Shown piece after piece: positions 24,752 through 32,936 of a stretch of DNA of 64,000 nucleotides. The stretch covers positions 41,129 to 105,128 of the forward strand of contig DATJNA010000131.1 of the NCBI GenBank assembly GCA_035508435.1, given 5' to 3'. The DNA is from JASHVB01 sp035508435. Lineage in GTDB: Bacteria; Pseudomonadota; Alphaproteobacteria; Acetobacterales; Acetobacteraceae. Made by a program: the position numbers and the translations under genes. The notes under the pieces are model-generated. The model saw only the letters and a program-made list of their open reading frames with translations. It was not told where the DNA came from and did no database searches. Numbering within the stretch: position 1 is the first letter of the stretch; each line of letters starts with the position of its first letter.

Positions 24752-25129
24752 ATGCTGAAGCGCATCGTCTTCGCCTGCCTCGCCATCCTGCTCTCCGCCG
24801 TGGTGGCGACGTTATGGTGGTTCCACACCCGGTTGCCGCCGAACTGCACCGACCCTGGCACCATCGCCCTGGTGCGGCAGAGCCTGATCGCGAACGACGA
24901 TCTTCCCGCCACCGTTACGCTGGAAGACATCCGCACCGTCGCGGGGGGATTTGTCGCGCTGCGGTTCGTCTGCCAGGCCGAGGTCGGCGGCTTCGATCCC
25001 CACCATCTGCCGCCCGGCATGCCGCTCCCGGGCTTCGTGCACTACACCTCGCGATTGACACCGGACCGCACGCAACATGAAGTGTCCGTCCAACTCGAAC
25101 CTTTACTGAAATGGGTCAAAGTGCAGTGA
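24752..25129 (+). CDS. Small membrane-anchored or secreted protein of unknown function
   Basis: The 125-residue product starts with MLKRIVFACLAILLSAVVATLWWF, an N-terminal anchor or signal peptide, then a ~95-residue periplasmic part with two cysteines (PPNCTDPG and RFVCQAEVGG) that could pair. The mature part is rich in beta-type sequence (VHYTSRLTPDRTQHEVSVQLEPLLKWV). I do not recognise the family. Its end overlaps the next gene by 19 bases, so the two are probably co-translated. Confidence 0.65.
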   Translation: MLKRIVFACLAILLSAVVATLWWFHTRLPPNCTDPGTIALVRQSLIANDDLPATVTLEDIRTVAGGFVALRFVCQAEVGGFDPHHLPPGMPLPGFVHYTSRLTPDRTQHEVSVQLEPLLKWVKVQ

Positions 25130-26124
25130 GCAATCGCAGCATCACCGTCGCCGCCGCACAGCTTGGACCGATCCAGAAGGCGGAGCCGCGCAGCGTCGCG
25201 GTGGAACGCATGATCCGACTGATGGAGCATGCGCATAAGCGTGGCGCGGCGCTGGTAGTGTTCCCCGAACTGGCGCTGACCACGTTCTTCCCGCGCCACT
25301 ATCACGCCGACATCGCGGCAGCCGACCATTGGTTCGAAACCGCGATGCCGTCGAACGAAACCGCGCCCCTGTTCGATGCCGCGCGCAGATACGGCATCGG
25401 CTTCCATCTCGGCTACGCGGAACTTGTCAGCGAAGCCGATCAGACCGGCCTGGTGCGTCCGCGTCGTTTCAACACCTCGATCCTGGTCAATCCGCAGGGC
25501 GAGGTCCTGCTGAAATACCGCAAGGTTCACCTTCCCGGCCACGCGGAATACGAACCGCGCCGCAAGGTGCAGCACCTGGAGAAGCGCTATTTCGAAGTCG
25601 GCAATCTGGGTTTCCCGGTGATCCGCGCGCCGATGGGCGCCCTGCCCGGCATCAATATGGGCATGCTGATCTGCAACGACCGTCGCTGGCCCGAAGCGTG
25701 GCGCGTGCTGGGGCTGCAACGCGTCGAGCTGGTAATGCTGGGCTACAACACGCCCAGCCTGAACATGGAGGCCGGCGGCTTCGAGGCGCATCATCTGCGC
25801 GTGTTCCACTCGCATCTGTCGATCCAGGCGGGGTGCTATCAGAACGCGTGCTTCGCCGTCGCCACCGCCAAGGCCGGCACGGAAGACGGATGCGAATTGT
25901 TCGGCCATTCGATCATTGTCAACCCGCAAGGTGAGATCATCGCCATGGCGACCAGTTGGGATGACGAGCTGATCACGGCCGACTGCAACCTCGACATGTG
26001 CTTGCTCGGCCGCTCCACGATCTTCGCGTTCGAGAAGCACCGCCGGCCGGAGGCTTACGCGCGCATCACGCAGCAGGTGGGGGCGGTAGATCCGCCGGTG
26101 TGGGGCAAGCCGGCGGCGGAGTAG
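25111..26124 (+). CDS. Carbon-nitrogen hydrolase, N-carbamoyl-D-amino-acid hydrolase-like
   Basis: A nitrilase-superfamily amidohydrolase of 337 residues. The Glu-Lys-Cys triad is visible as E53 (VVFPELALTTFFP), K138 (YRKVHLPGH) and C188 (MLICNDRRWPEAWR). The flanking motifs and the HHLRVFHSHLSIQAGCYQNACF region match N-carbamoyl-D-amino-acid amidohydrolases, which release D-amino acid, CO2 and ammonia. The start could be the ATG at 25111 or a GTG at 25126, which overlaps the previous stop as GTGA. No hydantoinase is nearby, so the substrate assignment is family-based. Confidence 0.88.
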   Translation: MGQSAVSNRSITVAAAQLGPIQKAEPRSVAVERMIRLMEHAHKRGAALVVFPELALTTFFPRHYHADIAAADHWFETAMPSNETAPLFDAARRYGIGFHLGYAELVSEADQTGLVRPRRFNTSILVNPQGEVLLKYRKVHLPGHAEYEPRRKVQHLEKRYFEVGNLGFPVIRAPMGALPGINMGMLICNDRRWPEAWRVLGLQRVELVMLGYNTPSLNMEAGGFEAHHLRVFHSHLSIQAGCYQNACFAVATAKAGTEDGCELFGHSIIVNPQGEIIAMATSWDDELITADCNLDMCLLGRSTIFAFEKHRRPEAYARITQQVGAVDPPVWGKPAAE

Positions 26125-26539
26125 GGGCCTTGGCCACGCCCGTCGCGATGAGCGAGGCGATGAAGCCGGCCGGCGGGCGCACCCGGCGCAATCCTGACGC
26201 CAATGCCGTTGGTCAAGCCGGTGACCGGCCCGGTTTTCGCCGCGGTCCACATGCGCGGCTCGCGCGTAGATCGCTGCGCCGCACCACGTTGCGCGACCGG
26301 GCAGACCGGCAAAAGGTTCCAGCCTTGCATCGCTTCGGCCGGAAGGCGGTTTGCAGCAGCGAACCGGATCGAACCGCCGGACATTGTCCGGAACGTGCGG
26401 GCTTTCGGAACGTGCGGGCCGGTCGCCGTGACCGGTGCGTCCGGGTTGGCGAATCCCCCACACTCTATGCAACAATTCGACGCGGATGGATTCACGCGGT
26501 CGTGCTACCGATCGGGTGCCGAGTCACACCGAATGAGAC
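26125..26539. other. Gene-free stretch after the carbamoylase gene
   Basis: About 415 bp without a credible gene in either direction. It holds a direct repeat CGGAACGTGCGGGC (two copies 17 bp apart near 26390-26422) and several short GC-rich inverted repeats. Long frames on the minus strand have no family features. Confidence 0.5.
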
Positions 26540-26638
26540 ATGGACGACTGGCTTCGTGTTGCTGTGATGATCACTGCCGTAATCGCGGGAGCTGCCCTGG
26601 TGCTGTACGTCTTCGCACAATGGGCGGCGGGATCTTAG
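26540..26638 (+). CDS. Possible 32-aa single-helix membrane peptide
   Basis: The frame encodes a short acidic N-terminus, one clean hydrophobic helix (VAVMITAVIAGAALVLYVFA) and a short tail ending AAGS. Composition and length fit small membrane proteins. The SD is weak (AATGAGA). It is followed 19 bp later by the secreted-protein gene at 26658, and the two may be one unit. No homologue can be named from sequence alone. Confidence 0.4.
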   Translation: MDDWLRVAVMITAVIAGAALVLYVFAQWAAGS

Positions 26639-26657
26639 CTGAGTCAGGATAGTGCCG

Positions 26658-27053
26658 ATGCGTCGCTTGACCTGGTTGCTGCCTGCACTGCTGTCGGGGA
26701 TGGTCGCGTTCGGGGCACAGCGTGCCTCGGCGCAATCCTTGCTCGGTACTTGGACCATCACCAACACCGCGCAAAATGCCTGCCCGGGTCAACTGGAAAT
26801 CACGTCCGGCGACGACCGCTCGGGGCACTACACCGGCTTTGCCAGTTTCCAATGCGGCGGCGACCCGGCAGTGACCGAAGTGTTCGATATCGTCGTGGCG
26901 CATGGCAAGGTGGCGATGCACGGCCGTGACGCGAGCGGTCCCTGGTGCGCCGATGAGTACAGTCTCGATCGGCAGGGCGAGTCCGCCATGACCGGCAGCA
27001 GCAAGGACTGGTGTGGGGCAGCGGGGACGGTCTCCCTGGCCAGGACGCGGTAG
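26658..27053 (+). CDS. Small secreted protein of unknown function
   Basis: The 131-residue product has a signal peptide (MRRLTWLLPALLSGMVAFGAQRASA, cleavage before QSLLG). The mature ~105 residues have four cysteines (NACPGQ, FQCGGD, PWCADE, DWCGAA) that could form two disulfides. The mature domain starts LLGTWTITNTAQNACPGQLEI, reminiscent of the single-domain lipocalin-like or beta-barrel secreted proteins that begin with G-x-W, but I cannot assign a family. The ATG at 26658 is preferred to a GTG two codons earlier because of AGGA 8 bases upstream. Confidence 0.7.
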   Translation: MRRLTWLLPALLSGMVAFGAQRASAQSLLGTWTITNTAQNACPGQLEITSGDDRSGHYTGFASFQCGGDPAVTEVFDIVVAHGKVAMHGRDASGPWCADEYSLDRQGESAMTGSSKDWCGAAGTVSLARTR

Positions 27054-27291
27054 CACCGTCCCGTGCCGCGCTCGGGATGCCGACAAAACGCCGAATCGAC
27101 CCTGCATGGAGGCCATGCCGCGCGACATCGGCTTCAAGAACATTCGTTGCTCCGCCCCGACCGGCGCCGCCGACGCGGCATGGTTCATGCCCTCGGATAG
27201 CGACCGCTGCTGGGTGGAGGCACCGCGGCGGCATATGCGTGGCGTAAGCAGCGGCATTGTTCCGCTCTCGCGTTCCCGCGATAGTCCCGCC

Positions 27292-27930
27292 ATGTCGGAA
27301 GAAGCGATCCGCCATCTGAGCCGCGACCGCAGGTTTGCCGCGCTGATCCGGCGCGTCGGCCCGCCGCGCCTGGTGGTGGAGAAGCAGCGCAGCCCGTACG
27401 AGGCGCTGACCCGCGCCATCGCGCATCAGCAACTGCATGGCCGTGCCGCGGTGGCGATCCTGGGACGATTTGAGGCGCTGTTCCCGGGGCAGTCCTTCCC
27501 AACGCCGGCGCAGGTACTGGCAACCGAGGAGACGGCGCTGCGCGCCTGCGGCTTCTCTGCCACCAAGATCGCCTGCATCCGTGCCATCGCCGCCGCCACG
27601 CTGGACGGCACGATCCCGACACGCAGTGAATCGGCGCGCCTGTCCGATGAGGCGTTGATCGAGCGGCTCACTACGATCCGCGGCGTCGGGCGCTGGACGG
27701 TGGAGATGCTGCTGATTTTCTGCCTCGGCCGCCCCGACGTGCTGCCGGTGGATGATTTCGGCGTGCGCGACGGTTACCGGGTGCTGCACAAGCTGGCGGC
27801 GCAGCCGAAGCCGCGCGAGCTGGCAGAGCTCGGGTTGCGCTGGGCACCGCACCGCTCGCTCGCCGCTTGGTATCTTTGGCGCGCGTCCGATGAGGCGAAG
27901 CCTGCCGCCGCAGCTTCGTCGAGGGCGTGA
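27292..27930 (+). CDS. DNA-3-methyladenine glycosylase II (AlkA-type, HhH-GPD)
   Basis: A base-excision repair glycosylase that removes alkylated purines. The 212-residue protein carries the HhH-GPD core: AIAHQQLHGRAAVAILGRF, the hairpin-helix-hairpin LTTIRGVGRWTVEMLLIFCLG and the catalytic aspartate in VLPVDDFGVRDG. It lacks the N-terminal domain of E. coli AlkA, as do most short members of this group. The start at 27292 fits the family; the longer open frame back to 27013 has no similarity. It stands alone with no ada or alkB neighbour. Confidence 0.9.
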   Translation: MSEEAIRHLSRDRRFAALIRRVGPPRLVVEKQRSPYEALTRAIAHQQLHGRAAVAILGRFEALFPGQSFPTPAQVLATEETALRACGFSATKIACIRAIAAATLDGTIPTRSESARLSDEALIERLTTIRGVGRWTVEMLLIFCLGRPDVLPVDDFGVRDGYRVLHKLAAQPKPRELAELGLRWAPHRSLAAWYLWRASDEAKPAAAASSRA

Positions 27931-27999
27931 GAGCGTCGGACTTTCCCGGCACACTCCGAGGCGCCCGACGGCAGCAAGCAGTCGCTACCCGCCCGGCGA

Positions 28000-28404
28000 T
28001 CATGCACGGAATGGATCGAACGTCCGCACGCCGAAGGGCTTGAAGTCGCGCAGATTGCGCGTGACCACCGTGCGGTCGTGTTGCGTGGCGGTGGCGGCGA
28101 TCATGGCATCCTCGATCAGATCGTCGGAATGCCCTTGCATCAGACGCCCCCAGCAGCGGAACGTGACTGCATCCATTGGCAGAACGTTCCAGGTGGCCGC
28201 GACCTGATCCACCCACGCCTCGATCTCCGCCGCCTTCGCCGGATCCTGCGCGCGCGTGATCTCCACCCCGGCCTGCAATTCACCCAGCGTAACTGCGGAA
28301 AGATGCAGCGCCTGATCCGGCTGCTGCTCCAGCCAGGCGACCACCGCCGGATGCGGCCGTCGCCTGCGCAGCTCCGACACCACGTTGGTGTCGATGAGAT
28401 ACAC
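28000..28404 (-). CDS. vapC: PIN-domain toxin (VapC/FitB-type)
   Basis: A 134-residue PIN-domain ribonuclease. The acidic active-site residues are at the expected places: MYLIDTNVVSELRR (Asp near residue 5, Glu near 11), the mid-protein TLGELQAGVE glutamate and the C-terminal DDLIEDAMIAATATQHDRTVVTRNLRDF. VapC toxins cut specific RNAs and are blocked by a partner antitoxin. Here the antitoxin gene ends 6 bp upstream on the same strand, the standard TA order. The pair starts a ~1.9-kb stretch of mobile-type genes. Confidence 0.9.
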   Translation of the reverse strand: MYLIDTNVVSELRRRRPHPAVVAWLEQQPDQALHLSAVTLGELQAGVEITRAQDPAKAAEIEAWVDQVAATWNVLPMDAVTFRCWGRLMQGHSDDLIEDAMIAATATQHDRTVVTRNLRDFKPFGVRTFDPFRA

Positions 28405-28410
28405 GCGGTG

Positions 28411-28665
28411 TCAGGCGAGCGCCTGGGGCGCGCGGCGCCGGCGTTGCCCGCGCGGCGGGACAGGGATGTCGGCGCGCGGCTCTGGCGCCAGCAGGAGCTG
28501 CTTCAAGGTTGGGCATTCGGCTCGAAGCCGGCGCCACTGGTCGATCGGCACCAGCACGGCGGCATCGATGCCGCGCTTGCTGATGGTCTGTGGCCCCTGC
28601 TGGAGGCAGGTGTCCAACAGTTCACCGAACCTTGCTTCAGCGTCCTGGACGGGCCAACCGGACAT
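28411..28665 (-). CDS. Phd/YefM-family antitoxin
   Basis: The 84-residue product begins with the Phd/YefM DNA-binding fold (WPVQDAEARFGELLDTCLQQGPQTISKRGIDAAVLVPIDQWRRL) and ends in a basic, probably disordered tail expected to wrap the PIN toxin. It is the first gene of the pair with the VapC-type toxin, 6 bp apart. Such antitoxins usually repress their own promoter; the 5' region lies against the decayed hepT remnant. Confidence 0.85.
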   Translation of the reverse strand: MSGWPVQDAEARFGELLDTCLQQGPQTISKRGIDAAVLVPIDQWRRLRAECPTLKQLLLAPEPRADIPVPPRGQRRRRAPQALA

Positions 28666-28849
28666 TCGGCGCTCTAGGTTGTGGAAGGTCTCACCGGTAG
28701 GCGGTCTATAGACTGAATGGTCAGATAACTAGACAGGCATCGATGATCAAGGCCGTCGTTGGGATGCCGGGTGCGCGTGCGTGCCGGGATGTCATGACGA
28801 TGCCTCGGGCGGGGACGGCGAACTTCCGTCGGGTTCGGCCCGCCCAGCA

Positions 28850-29228
28850 GCTTCAAGCCGCGCAATTTCTGCGAAGGCTGGTTGGCGCATGGCGGGTAGC
28901 GCCTGCGATACACCATCCTAATTTCTCGGTCGCTGATTCTGTCGTACTGGCGCCCGAGCGGAACATCCACTCCGCGCGTCGCGTTCCGGCGAGCCTCGAG
29001 ATACAGGTCATCCAGATAATTGCCAAGCCTGTAGGGCGCTTCGCTGATGCGCTGCAAACAGCGTTCGACGGCGTCGCGGGTTTTCTCCTCGCGGATGCAA
29101 GCGGCAAGGTCCATGCTGGCGGTATGACGCTCGATCCGCTCGCAGTTCTCTACAACATCGCGCCGGCGATCGACTGGCGGCTAGTACTGCGTTTCCAAAG
29201 TTCGACTCCTATGAGGCGAGTCCGTCAT
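28850..29228 (-). pseudogene. Decayed HepT-like toxin (DUF86)
   Basis: The frame starting with ATG at 29228 runs into a TAG after 15 codons and then resumes with VDRRRDVVENCERIERHTASMDL...EEKTRDAVERCLQRISEA.YRLGNYLDDLY, a clear DUF86/HepT sequence. The following WRD-RG-GN-LRHxYD region is mangled to RNATRGVDVPLGRQYDRIS, so the catalytic R-x4-H motif has lost its histidine, and the C-terminus is scrambled. Premature stop and lost active site both mark it as a pseudogene. Its antitoxin remnant lies just upstream on the same strand. Confidence 0.72.
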
Positions 29229-29271
29229 CGGCCTCAGGCCTCGCAGCGCAGCGCGGCTGATAGGCACCGAA

Positions 29272-29430
29272 TCAATGAATTGCTGGACTGAAGGCATCTA
29301 CCACCTCCTGCTCAGCCTCCGCAGCAACATTCGGTCGCAGACGGTCACGGCGCGCGACATCGACCGGGCGCCCCAGCCATTCCTCCAGCGACCGCTGAAC
29401 CTCGCCGAGAGCGAAGATCGTGGCGACCCT
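29272..29430 (-). pseudogene. Remnant of MntA-like antitoxin (C-terminal part of a minimal nucleotidyltransferase)
   Basis: The minus frame reads LGEVQRSLEEWLGRPVDVARRDRLRPNVAAEAEQEVVDAF and ends in TGA at 29272-29274. This is the C-terminal half of the MNT-domain antitoxins that pair with HepT (pattern LxxxLxxxLGRxVDLVxxxxLRPxLxxxIExEA). The N-terminal GSxxRG catalytic half is missing; the plus-strand Mrr-type gene begins at 29420 in its place. So the antitoxin was cut by a recombination event. Confidence 0.65.
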
Positions 29431-29866
29431 GACTCACGCAGGATTTGAGGAATTCTGCATGGAACTGCTTAGTCGTGCCGACGGAGGGGAGGTTCAGACG
29501 ACCGCCCTTGGCAAAGACGGCGGAATTGATGGGTACGGCCGGTTGCGAATCAACTCGTTCGTGTCATTACCAATCGCATTTCAAGCCAAGAAGCACGATG
29601 GATCGGGTCAGAAGATATCATCGCAAGAAATCCAGAACTTTCGTGGGGCAATCGGGAGTCATATAGCCAAAGGCATCTTCATTACCAGGACTACGTTCAC
29701 CGAAGATGCGAGGAAGGAGGCAAAGGCGCCAGGTAAGATAGAGATCGAACTGGTTGACCTGGATCGGATTATAGAAATATGCGAGAAACATAGGATTGGC
29801 TTGAAGATGGAGCCAATCCTTGTCCCTGTTCAATCCTGCTTTGAGAACCCGCTATTTCACAAGTGA
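29420..29866 (+). CDS. Mrr-type restriction endonuclease domain, N-terminally truncated
   Basis: The 148-residue frame matches the C-terminal catalytic domain of Mrr-family endonucleases: AGFEEFCMELLSRADGGEV, GKDGGIDGYGRLRI (catalytic D37), IAFQAKKHDGS (Q55, K57) and FRGAIGSHIAKGIFITRTTFTEDARKEA, then IELVDLDRIIEICEKHRIGLK. Full Mrr proteins are about 300 residues with an N-terminal winged-helix DNA-recognition domain, which is absent. Base composition is clearly more AT-rich than its neighbours, a sign of transfer. Start GTG at 29420 has no clear SD. It is probably a fragment whose 5' end was lost at the junction with the antitoxin remnant. Confidence 0.7.
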   Translation: MATLTHAGFEEFCMELLSRADGGEVQTTALGKDGGIDGYGRLRINSFVSLPIAFQAKKHDGSGQKISSQEIQNFRGAIGSHIAKGIFITRTTFTEDARKEAKAPGKIEIELVDLDRIIEICEKHRIGLKMEPILVPVQSCFENPLFHK

Positions 29867-29922
29867 AGGTGGGTCTGCCAGAGAAAATGCTGGACACCGG
29901 GATGCCGGCCTTGCAACTCCGG

Positions 29923-30684
29923 CTAGCCTCCCCCATCGATCGTCAGTACGGTCCCGCTGGTGTAGCCCGACTTCGGGCTGGCGAGAAACGCCACTGCGTA
30001 GCCGATCTCCGCCGGCGTGGCCGGCCGACCGAACGGCATGCCCTTGGTCAGCTCCCGCCACCGCTCCGGATCACCCAGCGTCTTCGCCGCTGTGTCCCGC
30101 TGCAACATCACATGCCGTTCGGTCTCCACCGGGCCGGGGTTGATCGCCACCACGCGCAGCCCGTCGGCCGGGGCGCCCTTGCCCAGCGCGCGGGTGAACG
30201 CCATCAGCGAGGCATTCCCCGCCGCCCCCGCAATATACCCGGTCGGGAATTTCTCCCCCGCCGAGCCGATCACGTTCACAATCACCCCCGCGCCGCGCGC
30301 CTTCATCGCGCCGTAGACGATGCGGCAGAACGAGATGTAGCCGAACACCTTCAAATCCCACGCCGTGCGCCAGCGCGCGTCGTCCACCGTCAGCAGATCC
30401 CCCGGCGGGATGGCGCCGGCATTGTTGACCAGGATGTCCAGCGGCCCCGCCTCCTCCGCTACGCGGCGCACCGCGGCATCACTCGACAGATCGGCTGAGA
30501 CCGTTCGCACGCTCACCTGGCGCCGCGCCCGGATGCCCTCGGCCGCCGCGTCCAGCGCCGACTGGTCACGCGCCACCAGGATGACGTTGCAACCCTCATC
30601 GGCCAGCACTTCGGCCGAGGCGCGGCCGATGCCCTTCGAACCGCCGGTGATCAGCGCCGTCTTGCCATGCAATCCCAGGTCCAT
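29923..30684 (-). CDS. SDR-family oxidoreductase with atypical active site
   Basis: A 253-residue short-chain dehydrogenase/reductase with the NAD(P) motif TGGSKGIG (residues 13-20), the NNAGAIPPGDLL strand and the NPGPVETERH segment. The catalytic region reads GSAGEKFPTGYIAGAAGNASL: the tyrosine is present but the lysine of YxxxK is replaced by alanine. Proteins with this pattern form a recognisable SDR subgroup whose substrates are mostly unknown. The start at 30684 lies 1 bp beyond the stop of the amidotransferase gene upstream, so the two are in one operon. Confidence 0.85.
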   Translation of the reverse strand: MDLGLHGKTALITGGSKGIGRASAEVLADEGCNVILVARDQSALDAAAEGIRARRQVSVRTVSADLSSDAAVRRVAEEAGPLDILVNNAGAIPPGDLLTVDDARWRTAWDLKVFGYISFCRIVYGAMKARGAGVIVNVIGSAGEKFPTGYIAGAAGNASLMAFTRALGKGAPADGLRVVAINPGPVETERHVMLQRDTAAKTLGDPERWRELTKGMPFGRPATPAEIGYAVAFLASPKSGYTSGTVLTIDGGG

Positions 30685-30685
30685 C

Positions 30686-31429
30686 TCATGCCGCCTTTCG
30701 CAATCCCGCCTGATAGGCCCGGCACGCATCGCCGAACGCGCGGAAGATCGCCAGGCTCGCCGAATCGTCCGCATAACCCCACTCGGGGTGCCATTGCACG
30801 CCCAGCACCCAGCCAGGAGCGGCCGGCGCGCGGACGGCCTCGATGGTGCCGTCGGGCGCCACCGCCTCGACCACCAGGCCAGGCGCCACCTGGTCCACCG
30901 CCTGCCGGTGCAGCGAGTTCACCAGGATCTTCGACGCCCCGATGATGCGCGCCACCCCGCCCGACAGCGTCACCAGGTGCCTGGGGGCGTAGCGGGCCTC
31001 GATGTCGTCGCCCTGGCCGCGATGATCGAACCGCCCCGGCAGCTCGTGCACCGTCTGGTACAGCGAGCCGCCAAGAGCAACGTTCAGCTCCTGGATGCCG
31101 CGGCAGATCGCGAGCAATGGGATGCCGCGACGCACCGCCTCGGGGATCAGCCGCAGCGTGGTGGCGTCGCGTTCCAGGTCGTGCAGGTCGGGCGTGTGGG
31201 TGTCGCCACCGGCGTAGTGGTCCGGATGCACATTGCTCGGGCTGCCGGACAGCAGCAGACCGTCCAGCCGGTCCAGCACCGCGAGCTGCGGCTCACCGAG
31301 CGGAGGGATCATGATAGGCACCGCGCCGGCGCCGCCCAGTACCGCGGCGGCATACCGGGCCGGCGTGTCATGGCGAAGGTGCCCGTTCACCATGCGCGCG
31401 CAGGCGGGAATACCAACGATCGTCGTCAT
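30686..31429 (-). CDS. Class I glutamine amidotransferase-like hydrolase (gamma-glutamyl-GABA hydrolase, PuuD-like)
   Basis: A 247-residue peptidase C26-type hydrolase. The nucleophile elbow is LLAICRGIQELNVALGGSL (C109), and the His-Glu pair lies in VLGVQWHPEWGYADD. Other motifs are the N-terminal VGIPACAR and LLLSGSPSNVHPDHYAGG. PuuD-type enzymes release GABA from gamma-glutamyl-GABA in putrescine breakdown; this activity is inferred from family. ATG at 31429 is followed directly by MTTIVGI. It ends next to the SDR start and begins 9 bp after the Bcr/CflA exporter, giving a three-gene unit. Confidence 0.87.
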   Translation of the reverse strand: MTTIVGIPACARMVNGHLRHDTPARYAAAVLGGAGAVPIMIPPLGEPQLAVLDRLDGLLLSGSPSNVHPDHYAGGDTHTPDLHDLERDATTLRLIPEAVRRGIPLLAICRGIQELNVALGGSLYQTVHELPGRFDHRGQGDDIEARYAPRHLVTLSGGVARIIGASKILVNSLHRQAVDQVAPGLVVEAVAPDGTIEAVRAPAAPGWVLGVQWHPEWGYADDSASLAIFRAFGDACRAYQAGLRKAA

Positions 31430-31437
31430 GCCGGCCA

Positions 31438-32634
31438 CTATGCCCGCGGCCGCGCCGAATCGGCAATCACCATGCCCAGCGATCCGCACATCATCAGGGC
31501 TGCCATGCCGCGCGGCGTGCCGTCGGTGAACCAACCCACCAGGAGCCCGCTCGTCGCTCCCAGCGAGAACTGCGCCAGCCCCATCAGGGCCGAGGCGCTT
31601 CCCGCCTGCCCTGCATGGCGTTGCAGCCCGCCCGCGGTGGTGTTGCCGTTGCTGAACCCCTGGCAGCTCAGCGCCACGAACATGGGTGCGATGATGGCGG
31701 CCAGGCTGTGCACGCCGGCAAACGCCAGCACCGTGAGTGTCGTCGTCGCCGCCAGCGAGATCCGCGCGATCACCCGCAGCATGAAGGACAGCCCCAGCTT
31801 CGGCAGCAGCCGCGCATTGATCTGCGACCCGGCGATCAGACCGCAAGAGCATAATCCGAAGATCAGCGCGAACTGCCACGGCGCCAGTCCGAAGCCCAGG
31901 ATGAACACCGGCGACGAACCGGCCAGATACGCGAACATGCAGAAGCTGCCGCCGGCGCCCATGGCCGCATGGGTCAGGAACACCCGCTCGCGCAGGATCG
32001 CCGCGTAGCGCGTCAATTGCTGCGGCAGCCGATGGCGGGAGCGGCGCTGCGGCGGCAGGGTCTCCGGCACCGCCAACCAGGCCATGACGACCCCCAGCGC
32101 GCCGTAGACCGCCAGGATCACGAAGATCACCCGCCAATGGGCGAAGGTCAGCACCGCCCCGCCGATGCTTGGGGCCAGGATCGGCGCCACCCCCATCACC
32201 AGCACCAGCCGCGACATCAAAATGGCGGCGTGCTGGCCTTCGGCCAGGTCGCGCACCATGGCCCGCGGCACCACCATGCCCGCCGACGCCCCGAATGCGG
32301 CCACGGCCCGGAACAGCGCCAGCCACGCAAGGCTCGGCGCCATGGCACAGCCGATGGTGGCGAGGGTGAACAAACCCGTGCCACCGATCAACGGGCGCCG
32401 CCGGCCCATGCGGTCGGAGAACGTGCCCTGGGTGATCTGTCCGACCGCCAGCCCGGCAAACCACGAGGCCAGCGTGAGCTGTGCCGTCCCGGGGGCGGTG
32501 CCAAAGGAATGCTCCACCGCCGGGAAGGCGGGCAGATACATGTCGGTGGCGGCGGGTCCGACCGCGATGAAATAGCCGAGCAAAGCCGGCAGCCAGGATG
32601 GGATGCGGGAGGGCGAAGGAGGGAGCGGCGGCAT
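31438..32634 (-). CDS. Bcr/CflA-family multidrug MFS exporter
   Basis: The 398-residue protein has twelve hydrophobic helices and the drug:H+ antiporter-1 pattern of Bcr/CflA: TDMYLPAFPAVEHSFGTAPGTAQLTLASWFAGLAVGQ, the loop motif GTFSDRMGRRRPLIGG, and the helix-4/5 segment LFRAVAAFGASAGMVVPRAMVRDL with RLVLVMGVAPILAPSIGG. Substrate is unknown. It is first in a minus-strand unit with the PuuD-like and SDR genes. Confidence 0.88.
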   Translation of the reverse strand: MPPLPPSPSRIPSWLPALLGYFIAVGPAATDMYLPAFPAVEHSFGTAPGTAQLTLASWFAGLAVGQITQGTFSDRMGRRRPLIGGTGLFTLATIGCAMAPSLAWLALFRAVAAFGASAGMVVPRAMVRDLAEGQHAAILMSRLVLVMGVAPILAPSIGGAVLTFAHWRVIFVILAVYGALGVVMAWLAVPETLPPQRRSRHRLPQQLTRYAAILRERVFLTHAAMGAGGSFCMFAYLAGSSPVFILGFGLAPWQFALIFGLCSCGLIAGSQINARLLPKLGLSFMLRVIARISLAATTTLTVLAFAGVHSLAAIIAPMFVALSCQGFSNGNTTAGGLQRHAGQAGSASALMGLAQFSLGATSGLLVGWFTDGTPRGMAALMMCGSLGMVIADSARPRA

Positions 32635-32936
32635 GCGTGCCGCCTTGTAGCGTCAAATGCTGCGGGTGCGAAACCGGTTGGCGATCATGGCCGGCGGAAA
32701 CCATGGCAACGCAACGACCAGCACCTGGCGCTGCAATTGGCACTGTGAGCCATGCAGCCGCTCCGCCGCCGCGGTGCGGCTGACCGCTGCGCGACCGACG
32801 CAGCGGCGAAACACGGCATGCTCGCGCTTTTCATGATCATGATCGATCCGATATGCTCTCGGCTGACCAACGCCGGCGACGTTCGCCTCGTGGACCGACG
32901 CGAACGGACGGCAACGCTTCTATCGGGGGGCCGGGC
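32635..32936. other. Intergenic region between divergent genes (Bcr exporter and BPSL0067-type amidase)
   Basis: Roughly 300 bp with no protein gene supported. It must hold promoters for both directions. A more AT-rich patch with CATGATCATGATC (about 32833) lies upstream of the plus-strand gene and contains short dyads; no promoter boxes can be placed with confidence. Confidence 0.45.

Noticed and set aside
30686..32743. 685-codon minus frame suggesting a fusion of an upstream region with the PuuD-like enzyme
   Set aside because: The upstream ~438 codons are an out-of-frame reading of the Bcr/CflA exporter; the real start is at 31429.
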